Assembly: GCA_023247935.1 (NCBI GenBank)
Contig: JAHFFM010000021.1
Coordinates: 1 to 16,881, forward strand
Reading direction: 5' to 3'
DNA: 16,881 nucleotides
From: Candidatus Omnitrophota bacterium
GTDB taxonomy: Bacteria > Omnitrophota > Gorgyraeia > 2-02-FULL-51-18
Position numbers and translations under genes: made by a program. The notes under the pieces are model-generated. The model had not been told where the DNA came from. It ran no database searches and saw only the letters and a program-made list of their open reading frames with translations. Shown here piece by piece: positions 7,310 to 14,643 of this stretch (positions within the stretch are counted from its first letter, which is position 1; each line of letters begins with the position of its first letter).

Positions 7310-8230
7310 CTTAGAATAGTATTTCTCGCACATTTTATAGAAATTACAATTCGAACAAAACCTCTCATTTTCCGTATAAGCGAAAAATTCACGGGATTTG
7401 GGAACATTCTTCGGGATATCCGCCAGCAATTCTCTCATTCCGCGGATACTTGCGGTCATGGCCTGCTCGGTTTCCTTAAGCAAGTCGGGACTTAAAGGGT
7501 GTTCTTTGGGAGCCGGCACCAAATTGGTCAGGTAAACCAGGTAAGCGCGTATATTTTGGAGAGGAACATTCCATTTCTTCATCGCATACATGGCGTAAGC
7601 TCCGATTTGAATCGTCGCTTCTTTCTCTTCCTTGCCTGTTTTCCAATCAAAAATTTCTATCGTATCCCCACGGCGCCGGGCGAAATCGAGCTTCACGTAA
7701 ATTTTGGCGCCGTCAAATTGGAATTCTTCCAAGTCTTCAATGAGAAGCCAATTCTTTTTGTCCTCCGAGGCAAGCTCTTCATAAAAAGGCGATGAAAAAA
7801 AATTCTGGACGCAATCGGCGGCCTCATCATGAATTTTTTTCCATACGGGATCTCCGATTGGTTTCTGGTATTCATGCTCAAAAAGTCCTACGCTTTTTTT
7901 TGGCTCCTGCATGTATTTCTTGGCTTTGGAGGCGAGATAATTCTGCCTCATGATTTGCGTAAGCTTGGCAATGGCTTCCTCAGACTTCACCGGCTTGCCG
8001 ACGCGAAGAGATTTAAGCGCTTCCTCGATCACATGGTGAACGGTTTCACCTTTCCACGCCCAGCGGTTCTTTAGATTTTTTAAAATATAGGCGAGGCGGG
8101 AATCCTTTGGCGCCGACGCGTCCCAGCCGCCCCAGGAAACATAGCGGTCGTAATAATATTTACGCTGGCATTCCTCAAATTGTTCAGCTCGGGATTTGGA
8201 CCATGAAAAAATATTTTCAAGCACAGGCAA
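7304..8230 (-). CDS. PD-(D/E)XK nuclease family protein with probable Fe-S cluster (Cas4/RecB-like)
   Basis: Residue numbers count from the longest frame (TTG at 8242, 312 residues). The nuclease core shows H69/H70 in GETVHHVIEEAL, then KLDFARRR with D186, IFDWKTGKE with D199 and K201, and the QIGAYAMY motif with Q212 and Y216, as in RecB/Cas4 exonucleases. C25 in EQFEECQRKYYY plus C296, C299 and C305 form the one-plus-three cysteine pattern that binds a 4Fe-4S cluster in AddB and Cas4. No helicase or CRISPR genes are nearby, so a general DNA-end-processing role is the most that can be said. A GGAGG (8236-8240) lies inside the first codons of the longest frame, so the true start is probably TTG at 8230 (used here) or GTG at 8224. 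The gene is bracketed by the two copies of the double-hairpin repeat. Confidence 0.85.
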   Translation of the reverse strand: MPVLENIFSWSKSRAEQFEECQRKYYYDRYVSWGGWDASAPKDSRLAYILKNLKNRWAWKGETVHHVIEEALKSLRVGKPVKSEEAIAKLTQIMRQNYLASKAKKYMQEPKKSVGLFEHEYQKPIGDPVWKKIHDEAADCVQNFFSSPFYEELASEDKKNWLLIEDLEEFQFDGAKIYVKLDFARRRGDTIEIFDWKTGKEEKEATIQIGAYAMYAMKKWNVPLQNIRAYLVYLTNLVPAPKEHPLSPDLLKETEQAMTASIRGMRELLADIPKNVPKSREFFAYTENERFCSNCNFYKMCEKYYSKK

Positions 8231-8240
8231 AAGTTCCTCC

Positions 8241-8364
8241 AAAAATAAGCGAAGAGCTAAAAACGAAAAGCAAATAGTTTTGGAGCCACTTCGTGGCTTT
8301 TATATAGCGTCGCGCAGCGACTCCAGAGCTTTTCGCTGTTCGTTTTTCGCTGTTCGCTTTATTT
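8241..8364. repeat. Double-hairpin repeat element, copy 2
   Basis: Fills the whole gap between the acyl-CoA dehydrogenase and nuclease genes. The 43-base core (8282-8324) matches the core of copy 1 at 39 of 43 positions; the differences fall in the linker and loops while both hairpin stems stay intact. The arms (about 8241-8281 and 8325-8364) are imperfect reverse complements built from AGCGAA/AACGAA-type units and are shorter and more diverged than in copy 1. The right arm supplies the TAA stop of the acyl-CoA dehydrogenase gene. The left arm ends exactly at the GGAGG of the nuclease gene. Confidence 0.8.
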
Positions 8365-10206
8365 AACAATCCCGTCTTCCAGCCATGCATATTTTCCTTC
8401 AAGAAAATTCCGGCCCAGCTTGTAAATCATTCTGTCGTCATTTTCTTTCTGGGAATGGAATTCGCGGCGGATACGAATCGCAGCCTCGCGGCAAAAGAGG
8501 TCGGCCAGCTCTTCCGGCCCTCTATCCGAGGGATTTCGGCTTAGCATGGAAGCCGCATGCGAACACGAAGCGGCCATTGCGAAAAGATCCGTGCCGATGT
8601 TCACAAACCGGAAAAGAATTTGCTGTCTCTTCTCGAGTCCCTGCTGATGAATCGCCATCGCATGAAATAATCTTCGCGCAAGCTTATGGCTTGTTTTTCC
8701 AATAAAGCAAATATGCTTTTTGAGACTTGATGGAATTTTTCCGGAAGCGCCGCTCGGGAAATAAATCCATTGCTTCGGATACCAAAACGCGTAATGAAAA
8801 AAAGTTCCCAGCATGGTTTGTAAATTGGCTTTTCCGCTCATCATCGGGAGAATCCGGCGCAAATGCGGGTCCATGGCTTCGCGGGCGATAAAAAGATGCA
8901 TCACCTCGCTCGTTCCCTCAATAATCAAATTGATGCGGCAATCCCGCATGAAACGCTCTACCGGAATAGGCTCTTCTCCCCGTCCCCGCAGCGAATCCGC
9001 GGTTTCATAACCCCTTCCACCCCGGATTTGGACAGAATCATCCGCGATACGCCAGGAAGCCTCCGTGCAAAAAAGCTTGGCCATGGCCGCTTCAAGCCGG
9101 ATATCCGTTTTGTTTTGATCAGCCATCGCGGAAGTCAGCCAGGTAACACTCTCCATGGCAAAAGTGGTAGCCGCCATGAGAGAAATCTTGGATGTCACGG
9201 CTTCGTGTTTTCCAATGGCTTGCCCCCATTGAACGCGCTTATTCGACCAATCACGGGCAATGAGAAGCGATTTCTTGGCCATGGCCGTGCAAGCCGCCGG
9301 AACGGTCAAACGGCCTGTATTCAACGTAACCAGCGCCAATTTCAAACCCTGCCCCAAACCCCAAATAATATTTTCTTTTGGAACTTTCACGTTGTGAAAT
9401 TTGAGCAAACCGTTTTGGATTCCTTTAAGGCCCATGAAGCTGCAGCGGTGCACGACTTCAAAACCAGGCATATTTTTAGTTTCAACGATAAAGGCCGTAA
9501 TTTGGGTTTTTTCCTTGCCGTTTACGATTTTGGAAGGGGTTTTGGCCATCACTACCAGAACATCCGCAATGGTTCCGTTGGTGCACCATAATTTTTGGCC
9601 ATTGATGAAATAATGATTTCCGTCCTCGCTGGGAGTGGCTGTCGTGCTCATTTTGGCCGGGTCAGAACCGACTTCCGGCTCGGTGAGCGCGAAAGCGGAC
9701 ACGGCTCCTTTGGAAAACAGAGGAAGATATTTTTTCTTTTGTTCGGGCGTGCCGAACATTTTGAGCGGTTGGGGAACGCCTATGCTTTGATGAGCCGATA
9801 AAAGCACGGCTGTTGAGCCGCAATGACTCGCCACAAGCGCAATGGCGCGGTTGTAATTGATTTGTGAAAGTCCCAAACCGCCGTATTCTTTGGGTATTTT
9901 CATTCCAAAGCAGCCCAGCTCGGCCAAACCCTTCATCACCGAATCCGGAATCAGGCTATTCCGGTCAATCGCGTCCGCATCGACATTCGTTTTCAAAAAA
10001 GTTTCGAGTTTTTTTACAAACTCATCGCCGATTTTCTTATCCGTGTCGTCCTGATCGGGAAATGGAAATAATAACTCCCAATTCACCTTTCCCGTGAAAA
10101 GTTCCCCCACAAAGCTCGGATGTTTCCAGGACTGCTCCCTGGCCTCTTCGGCCACATCCAAGGATTTTTGCTTTTCTTGATTTTCTTTGCCTTTCAAAAG
10201 CTCCAT
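8359..10206 (-). CDS. Acyl-CoA dehydrogenase, VLCAD-like
   Basis: An FAD-dependent enzyme that introduces the alpha-beta double bond in fatty acyl-CoA, the first step of beta-oxidation; an electron-transfer flavoprotein would accept the electrons. About 615 residues, longer than the roughly 380 of short/medium-chain enzymes. The N-terminus SFVGELFTGKVNWELLFPFP resembles mitochondrial VLCAD. It carries LTEPEVGSD (174-182) for FAD/substrate, the GRLTVPAA and QWGQAIGKHEAV region, IRGGRGYE, and MRDCRINLIIEGTSE with the probable catalytic glutamate E430. About 175 residues of helical C-terminal extension follow, as in VLCAD/ACAD9. The longer frame (to 10302) would run into the upstream ATPase gene; ATG at 10206 is chosen because GGAGG sits four bases before it. 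No other beta-oxidation gene is visible. Chain-length preference is inferred. Confidence 0.92.
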   Translation of the reverse strand: MELLKGKENQEKQKSLDVAEEAREQSWKHPSFVGELFTGKVNWELLFPFPDQDDTDKKIGDEFVKKLETFLKTNVDADAIDRNSLIPDSVMKGLAELGCFGMKIPKEYGGLGLSQINYNRAIALVASHCGSTAVLLSAHQSIGVPQPLKMFGTPEQKKKYLPLFSKGAVSAFALTEPEVGSDPAKMSTTATPSEDGNHYFINGQKLWCTNGTIADVLVVMAKTPSKIVNGKEKTQITAFIVETKNMPGFEVVHRCSFMGLKGIQNGLLKFHNVKVPKENIIWGLGQGLKLALVTLNTGRLTVPAACTAMAKKSLLIARDWSNKRVQWGQAIGKHEAVTSKISLMAATTFAMESVTWLTSAMADQNKTDIRLEAAMAKLFCTEASWRIADDSVQIRGGRGYETADSLRGRGEEPIPVERFMRDCRINLIIEGTSEVMHLFIAREAMDPHLRRILPMMSGKANLQTMLGTFFHYAFWYPKQWIYFPSGASGKIPSSLKKHICFIGKTSHKLARRLFHAMAIHQQGLEKRQQILFRFVNIGTDLFAMAASCSHAASMLSRNPSDRGPEELADLFCREAAIRIRREFHSQKENDDRMIYKLGRNFLEGKYAWLEDGIVK

Positions 10207-10222
10207 AAACCCTCCAATTGAA

Positions 10223-11362
10223 TCACGAACACTCTTTTTGCAGCCAAATTTGAAAAAGCGGATCATCAAAAATGACTTGGCCTTTCGAAGAAGAAGATTC
10301 AAGGATTCCTTTGCTTTTCAAAGATTTTATCGAAGTAGCCAACGCGGGGCCGCTTTTAATTTCATATCTTTGTATGAGTTCCTGCGAATAAATTGCCGTC
10401 GGCTCATTGGCGCAAAGCCTTAATACCCGGCCCTGAAGGGTCGTCAAGGAATTAAGAAGCGTTTCAAAAGCATAGGCATTCTGTTCAACAATTTTATGCA
10501 AAATCTGCTCAATACTTTCCAAATTCACGTGCTTGATTTCAGGATTCTCGGCTATCAAATGAAAACACACCTGCTGGATATAGTTCGGCGTATTATGCAC
10601 ACGTTTTCTCAACTCCGTAATGGCGCGCTTATCACAGCTGATGCCGATGGTATTAAACCGATCCATCACCCAATCCGTAAAATCATCCCCTAAAATAGGG
10701 ATGTCCACGGCTTGGCATGTTTTATAAAATGGGCCACTTTGGTTATTTAACATGTCATAAATGATACTTTTGCGTGAACCACTAAAAAGAAAAACAGTAT
10801 TTTTTAATTCCTGCATCTGCTGCCGAATAGTCCCTTCAAGCCAACCTCCGTCTTCGATCTGCGAAACTTTCTGGAACTCATCGATGATAACTAGCACGCT
10901 GTCATCGAGTTTTCCAATGGCCATAAAAGCATCCTGTATCAATTCCCTGATGTCTTTTTCCGAAGAAAAATCAGTCTGAATGGAAAATGACGGTTGTCCA
11001 GTCGAGGGGTCCACGTCCATGGCAGGTATTAATTTTAATTTAGCTAATTTTTCGAGCGCATCCTTGAATTTGTGACCAAAATTTTGTTTTGATTTGATGG
11101 CCCTCAGTACTTGACGCAAAAAGTCCTTATGAGATGTAATGTTGAATATATCGATTAATAAGCATGCCTTGCCTTCACGACTCTGTTCTTTCATCAAATC
11201 CAGAAGAAATGAAGTCTTGCCAAACCGTCTGGGTCCATAGAGCACGACATTAATTCGGTTATCTAAATAAGCCCGCACATTTTTAGAAAAAGCTGGTAAA
11301 GGAAAATAATACTCACCCTCTACCGCTGAACCATATTTAAAAGGATTTTTCACTTTTTCCAT
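10223..11362 (-). CDS. P-loop ATPase with C-terminal winged-helix-like region (AAA/STAND type)
   Basis: About 379 residues. Walker A GPRRFGKTS (43-51), Walker B VLVIIDEFQ (156-164) and a sensor-like FLFSGSRKS (191-199) define an AAA/STAND-type NTPase of the ATPase_2 (COG1672-like) group common in archaea and scattered in bacteria. The last 70 residues (from LTTLQGRVLRLC) look like a winged helix, ending IFDDPLFQIWL as in these families. The role is unknown; relatives are suspected in regulation, defence or mobile-element biology. The in-frame TTG at 11398 gives 12 more residues, but ATG at 11362 fits the family N-terminus (NPFKYGSAVEGEYYF). Neither start has a good Shine-Dalgarno. The gene is more AT-rich than its neighbours and sits unrelated between rRNA modification and fatty acid genes, hinting at insertion. 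It ends 16 bases before the acyl-CoA dehydrogenase start. Confidence 0.88.
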   Translation of the reverse strand: MEKVKNPFKYGSAVEGEYYFPLPAFSKNVRAYLDNRINVVLYGPRRFGKTSFLLDLMKEQSREGKACLLIDIFNITSHKDFLRQVLRAIKSKQNFGHKFKDALEKLAKLKLIPAMDVDPSTGQPSFSIQTDFSSEKDIRELIQDAFMAIGKLDDSVLVIIDEFQKVSQIEDGGWLEGTIRQQMQELKNTVFLFSGSRKSIIYDMLNNQSGPFYKTCQAVDIPILGDDFTDWVMDRFNTIGISCDKRAITELRKRVHNTPNYIQQVCFHLIAENPEIKHVNLESIEQILHKIVEQNAYAFETLLNSLTTLQGRVLRLCANEPTAIYSQELIQRYEIKSGPALATSIKSLKSKGILESSSSKGQVIFDDPLFQIWLQKECS

Positions 11363-11367
11363 ATAAT

Positions 11368-11393
11368 AATTTGTAACATTTTTATTACAAATT
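11368..11393. promoter_or_regulatory. Perfect inverted repeat in front of the ATPase gene
   Basis: Arms AATTTGTAA (11368-11376) and TTACAAATT (11385-11393) are exact reverse complements with an 8-base spacer. The site begins 5 bases upstream of the ATPase ATG, in the 43-base gap after the methyltransferase stop. It could be an operator or a structure hiding the start. There is no strong T-run to make it a clear terminator. Confidence 0.4.
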
Positions 11394-11405
11394 TTCAATA
11401 TACTT

Positions 11406-12590
11406 CTAAGTTAATCTTGATAAAAATATAGCTAATTCTATGTGCTTGGTTCTGGGAAACATATCAAAAGGCGCAATCTCCTCCAAACGCCACCGGCCAT
11501 GCTTTAACAACAACTGAAGATCCCGCGCCAGCGTCATGGGATCGCAGGATACGTAAACCAGCGCTTTCGCATCGCAGGTTTCGGATAAAAAATCCGCCAG
11601 TTTTTTGGAAATTCCCTGCCGGGGCGGATCCATAAAAACAATGGTTTTCTTACCGCCTTCTTCGCTCCATTTGGTTTCAAAAATCTTTTCAACGCGCTCT
11701 TCTATCACCTGAATGTCCTTACGGCTATGGTTTTGGCAGTTCATTCTCAAAGCCGAAACCGCATAGGGACTTTCTTCAATGCAGGCGATCCTGGGGACTC
11801 CGGCAGCAGATAAAAAAGTAAAAGTACCCACCCCGGCATAAAGATCATAAAAAACCTCCGGAGAAATGCGGGAAACAAAATCGGCTACTTTTTTTGCCAA
11901 AAGCTCAGTAACTTCCCAATTATTCTGAAAAAATCCTTTGGAATTAACAAGCAACTTCTTACCCAAAAGAACGACCGGGTAAAACGCTTCTTTTTCGTCC
12001 GAAAAAAGCTTTCCATCCTTGGAAACTTTGAAACTGATTTTATCTCGATTAGGCAGAGGCGCGGCGCGGCGCGCCCCTATGTTAATCATTCCTGCCAAAT
12101 CAGGATTCAACAAATCACAATTTTGAATCTTAACCAAGGAAACATTGTCTTTTGAAACATACCCCAGATATTTTTTCCCGCGGCCTTCTTCTCCGACATG
12201 AAATGTGGCCGAGCGCCGGTATCCATAATCTTTTTTGCCATGGATAATTTTGGAAACACGATTTTTAGCTTCAGAAATTTTTGAAAAAATTTCCCGGACC
12301 TGTTCTTCTTTCATGGCCAGCTCCAGCAAATAAGAAGCATGCTGATACTGGCAGCCCCCGCAATAACCATAATGAGGGCAAGGAGGTTCTACGCGCTTAG
12401 GAGAGGGTTTTACTATTTTAACCGCCTTGGCTTTGCACCAATCTTTCTTCTCTTGCGTGATTCGCGCTTCGACAATTTCCCCGGGAAGCGCGTTTTCCAC
12501 AAAAAAAACCTTGGAATCAAGACGGCTTAAACCGTCTCCTCCGAAAACACTTTTCTGGATTTCAAGTTGGATGGTTTTTTGGGTCGGCAA
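11406..12590 (-). CDS. rlmD: 23S rRNA (uracil-5-)-methyltransferase, RlmD/RumA-like
   Basis: Methylates C5 of a uridine in RNA using S-adenosylmethionine; by family this is most likely U1939 or U747 of 23S rRNA. The 394 residues comprise an N-terminal TRAM domain (about 1-60), Fe-S cysteines C71, C77 and C80 (PCPHYGYCGGCQYQ) plus C158, FFQNN (220-224), the SAM motif DLYAGVGTF (249-257), DPPRQG (321-326), nucleophile C349 in YVSCDP and base E385 in TKHIEL. The Fe-S cluster favours RlmD/RlmC types over TrmA. Residues about 171-181 (IGARRAAPLPN) are translated from a degenerate palindromic repeat. The start is TTG, six bases behind the hemH stop, without a clear Shine-Dalgarno, so coupling to hemH is likely. 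Which uridine is the target is not decidable here. Confidence 0.92.
   Translation of the reverse strand: MPTQKTIQLEIQKSVFGGDGLSRLDSKVFFVENALPGEIVEARITQEKKDWCKAKAVKIVKPSPKRVEPPCPHYGYCGGCQYQHASYLLELAMKEEQVREIFSKISEAKNRVSKIIHGKKDYGYRRSATFHVGEEGRGKKYLGYVSKDNVSLVKIQNCDLLNPDLAGMINIGARRAAPLPNRDKISFKVSKDGKLFSDEKEAFYPVVLLGKKLLVNSKGFFQNNWEVTELLAKKVADFVSRISPEVFYDLYAGVGTFTFLSAAGVPRIACIEESPYAVSALRMNCQNHSRKDIQVIEERVEKIFETKWSEEGGKKTIVFMDPPRQGISKKLADFLSETCDAKALVYVSCDPMTLARDLQLLLKHGRWRLEEIAPFDMFPRTKHIELAIFLSRLT
12056..12080. repeat. Coding palindromic element, copy 1 (degenerate, in rlmD)
   Basis: A GC-only stretch ending GCGCGCCCCTAT resembles the other four palindromes but has lost symmetry in the centre and carries one arm mismatch. 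On the gene strand it reads in the same frame as three other copies and gives IGARRAAPLPN, against VGA...APL in the others. It lies between the Fe-S region and the catalytic domain. Confidence 0.6.
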
Positions 12591-12595
12591 AACGT

Positions 12596-13585
12596 TTAGG
12601 AGATAACTTTTAGAATATGCTCAGCCATCATTTCAATAAAAATAGGATGGTCGCTTACAGTTCCCGCGCGGTGATACTTCAATCCTTTTCCTTCGGCCGT
12701 GGCTTTGGCTTCAATGTCCAAATCATAAATCACTTCCACGTTATCACACAAAAATCCGAGCGGCACCAAAAGCACATTTTTTAAAGAAGGTGGCAGCGCT
12801 TTAATCACGTCATTTACGTCCGGCTCAAGCCATAAATCCCGAGGGGTGCTGCGGCTCTGATAGCAGTAAGTCCAGTTTTTAATTTTAAGCTTTCGGGCAA
12901 TTTCCTCGCAAGCTTCGGAGAATTGATACCCGTAGCAGCGATTTTCATTCTGGGGGGTGCTTTGCTGGCACATAGACGTGGGAATAGAGTGAGCCGTAAA
13001 AATTATCTGAGTCTGGTCTTTTTCATTTTGAGACCAGGAGGACCAAACCTCTTTAATCCTCTCCTCTTGCGCCAAAAAATAAGCGGGGTTTGATTCAAAA
13101 GGTTCCGTGTAAACAACGGACACGTTTTCGGCCAAAGCGGCTTTTCGGCCCTCTTCCGCTTTTTCATAATACCATTCACGACTCACAAAAGATCGAAATG
13201 AAGCCAAAACAAAACCCACCACTTTTTCCACGCCAAATTTTTTAAAACTCTCAAACGCGTCTTGAAAAGTCGGAATGGAATGACGATAGGCCACGCCCAC
13301 GGACATCGGATAGCCTTTGGATTTTAAACTCGCCTCAAGAGCCGCTTTTTGCTTGTCCGTTATCGCGTTAAAAGGAGAAGCGCCGCCTATCACCTCATAA
13401 TGATGATAAACTTCCTTGATTCTGGCGCCGGGCATGCGCGCCGTGCCGACAATCGATTCCAAAAAAGGTTGAACTTCGTCCAATTTACGAGGGCCGCCAA
13501 ATCCGATTAAAAGAACGGCGGTTTTTTGTATCGTTTCCAACTCTGTTGGGGCGCACAGCTGTGCGCCCCTACGGGGTATATTCAT
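12596..13585 (-). CDS. hemH: Ferrochelatase (HemH / CpfC family)
   Basis: Inserts ferrous iron into a porphyrin. The 329-residue frame contains KTAVLLIGFGGP (21-32), where most ferrochelatases begin, then the conserved histidine H199 in TAHSIP and E284 in LGFLCDNVEVIYDLDIEA, equivalent to H183 and E264 of the B. subtilis enzyme. Whether the substrate is protoporphyrin IX or coproporphyrin III cannot be told; hemE next to hemH occurs in both pathway types. The first 15-20 residues (RRGAQLCAPTELE) come from a palindromic element at the hemE-hemH border and extend the usual N-terminus. ATG at 13585 has GGAG seven bases upstream and overlaps the end of hemE by 17 bases. Confidence 0.93.
   Translation of the reverse strand: MNIPRRGAQLCAPTELETIQKTAVLLIGFGGPRKLDEVQPFLESIVGTARMPGARIKEVYHHYEVIGGASPFNAITDKQKAALEASLKSKGYPMSVGVAYRHSIPTFQDAFESFKKFGVEKVVGFVLASFRSFVSREWYYEKAEEGRKAALAENVSVVYTEPFESNPAYFLAQEERIKEVWSSWSQNEKDQTQIIFTAHSIPTSMCQQSTPQNENRCYGYQFSEACEEIARKLKIKNWTYCYQSRSTPRDLWLEPDVNDVIKALPPSLKNVLLVPLGFLCDNVEVIYDLDIEAKATAEGKGLKYHRAGTVSDHPIFIEMMAEHILKVIS
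13545..13572. repeat. Coding palindromic element, copy 2 (hemE-hemH border)
   Basis: A perfect 22-base palindrome (13548-13569) centred on CAGCTG, flanked by GTT and TAC. It overlaps both genes: its GTAG end gives the TAG stop of hemE, and the rest is translated as the N-terminal extension RRGAQLCAPT of hemH, in a different frame from the other copies. Confidence 0.85.
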
Positions 13586-14639
13586 GAACCATCTCCACTA
13601 AAGCAATTACATTTTCAACCGGCGTTTGCGGCAGCACGCCATGACCCAAATTAAAAATATACCCGGGCCGATTAGCCGCTTCTTTTAAAATTCGTCGGAC
13701 TTCTTTTTTAATCGTCGCTAAATCCGTTAGCAAAATCTCAGGGTCCAAATTGCCCTGAATGGCCTTTGAAGGCCCGATTCTCTTCCAGGCATCCGCCAAA
13801 GAAACCCGGTGGTCGACACCGATAACCTGACCGCCAGCCTCGGAAAACATTTCCAAAAAATTCGAATTTTTGGTGCCGAAATGAATAACGGGAACGCGTT
13901 TGATGCTTTCCAGCAATTCTTTGGAATGAGGATAAACAAAATCCCGGTATTCTTCCGGGCTCAGCGCGCCCACCCAGCTGTCAAAAACCTGGACAGCATC
14001 GACACCCGCATCCACCTGGGCATTTAAGTAGCTTATTGTAGACTGAACCAGTTTTTTGAGCAAAATATTCCATCGACCCCTGTCTTCGTGCATAAACTTC
14101 CGGGTCAGGCTAAAATCCTTCGAAGAACCGCCTTCAATCATATAAGAAGCCAATGTAAAAGGCGCGCCTGCAAATCCGAGAAGCGGAATGGCTGAATAAA
14201 GCCTTTGGCGGGTTTGCTTGATACCCTCAAAAACAAAGGGCAAAGATTTGACCGGGTCCACATTTTTCAACCCGTCGACGTCAGCCGAACTCCGTAAGGG
14301 CGCACGGCCGTGCGCCCCAACAAGGAGAGAAGGTCCGTCGCCTTTCACATACTCCAGCTTCATCCCCATAGGCTCCAAAATCAATAAAATATCGGAAAAC
14401 AAAATAGCGGCATCGGCTTTGATTTTTTCTTGAGCCGTGACCGTGATTTCCGCTACAAGCGAGGGATTCTTGCAAAGCGACAAAAATGAATTCTTATCCC
14501 GCAGATCGCGGTAATCTTTCATGTACCGCCCGGCCTGGCGCATCAGCCATACCGGAACAAAAGGCGTTTTTTCGCAACGGCAGGCTTTGAGAAAAGCGGA
14601 ATCGCTTAGGGGCACGGCATGCCGTGCCCTTACATTCAT
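13569..14639 (-). CDS. hemE: Uroporphyrinogen decarboxylase
   Basis: Removes the four acetate carboxyls of uroporphyrinogen III to give coproporphyrinogen III in the cytoplasm; needs no cofactor. Numbering from the longer start (14669, 366 residues): signature PVWLMRQAGRYM (39-50) with R44 and R48, catalytic D93 in FSDIL, GFAGAPFTLASYMIEGG (165-181) with Y176, and H343 in NLGHGV. Two candidate starts exist: ATG 14669 with AAGGA six bases before it but lying inside hemD, and ATG 14639 with CAGGAAA about ten bases before it, 4 bases after the hemD stop. The shorter is used here. Two palindromic elements lie in the reading frame: VRARHAVPL directly after the short start, and VGAHGRAPLR (117-126) between GDGPSLL and SSADVDGL, a loop position. 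The C-terminus ends in a third element. Confidence 0.96.
   Translation of the reverse strand: MNVRARHAVPLSDSAFLKACRCEKTPFVPVWLMRQAGRYMKDYRDLRDKNSFLSLCKNPSLVAEITVTAQEKIKADAAILFSDILLILEPMGMKLEYVKGDGPSLLVGAHGRAPLRSSADVDGLKNVDPVKSLPFVFEGIKQTRQRLYSAIPLLGFAGAPFTLASYMIEGGSSKDFSLTRKFMHEDRGRWNILLKKLVQSTISYLNAQVDAGVDAVQVFDSWVGALSPEEYRDFVYPHSKELLESIKRVPVIHFGTKNSNFLEMFSEAGGQVIGVDHRVSLADAWKRIGPSKAIQGNLDPEILLTDLATIKKEVRRILKEAANRPGYIFNLGHGVLPQTPVENVIALVEMVHEYTP
14294..14321. repeat. Coding palindromic element, copy 3 (inside hemE)
   Basis: A perfect 20-base palindrome, GGGCGCACGGCCGTGCGCCC (14298-14317), with GTAA and CAAC on its sides. Read in frame on the gene strand it gives VGAHGRAPLR in the middle of hemE, between the conserved GDGPSLL and SSADVDGL blocks, where other HemE proteins have a short loop. 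Confidence 0.88.
14606..14633. repeat. Coding palindromic element, copy 4 (hemE N-terminus)
   Basis: A perfect 20-base palindrome, GGGCACGGCATGCCGTGCCC (14610-14629), with TTAG and TTAC on its sides. It begins right after the ATG AAT of the shorter hemE start and is translated as VRARHAVPL, in the same frame as copies 1, 3 and 5. It lies ahead of the conserved FLKACR start of HemE. Confidence 0.88.
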
Positions 14640-14643
14640 ACCA

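Noticed and set aside
7114..8364. Insertion sequence or composite transposon
   Set aside because: No transposase and no target-site duplication could be recognised; the nuclease is not a transposase. Kept as a repeat family of unknown mobility.
8863..9591. 242-residue open frame on the plus strand
   Set aside because: Opposite strand of the acyl-CoA dehydrogenase core with all its motifs; arginine/histidine-rich product typical of an antisense shadow.
10207..10302. Longer N-terminus for the acyl-CoA dehydrogenase
   Set aside because: It would overlap the end of the ATPase gene, adds a stretch without family match, and the ATG at 10206 has a strong GGAGG.
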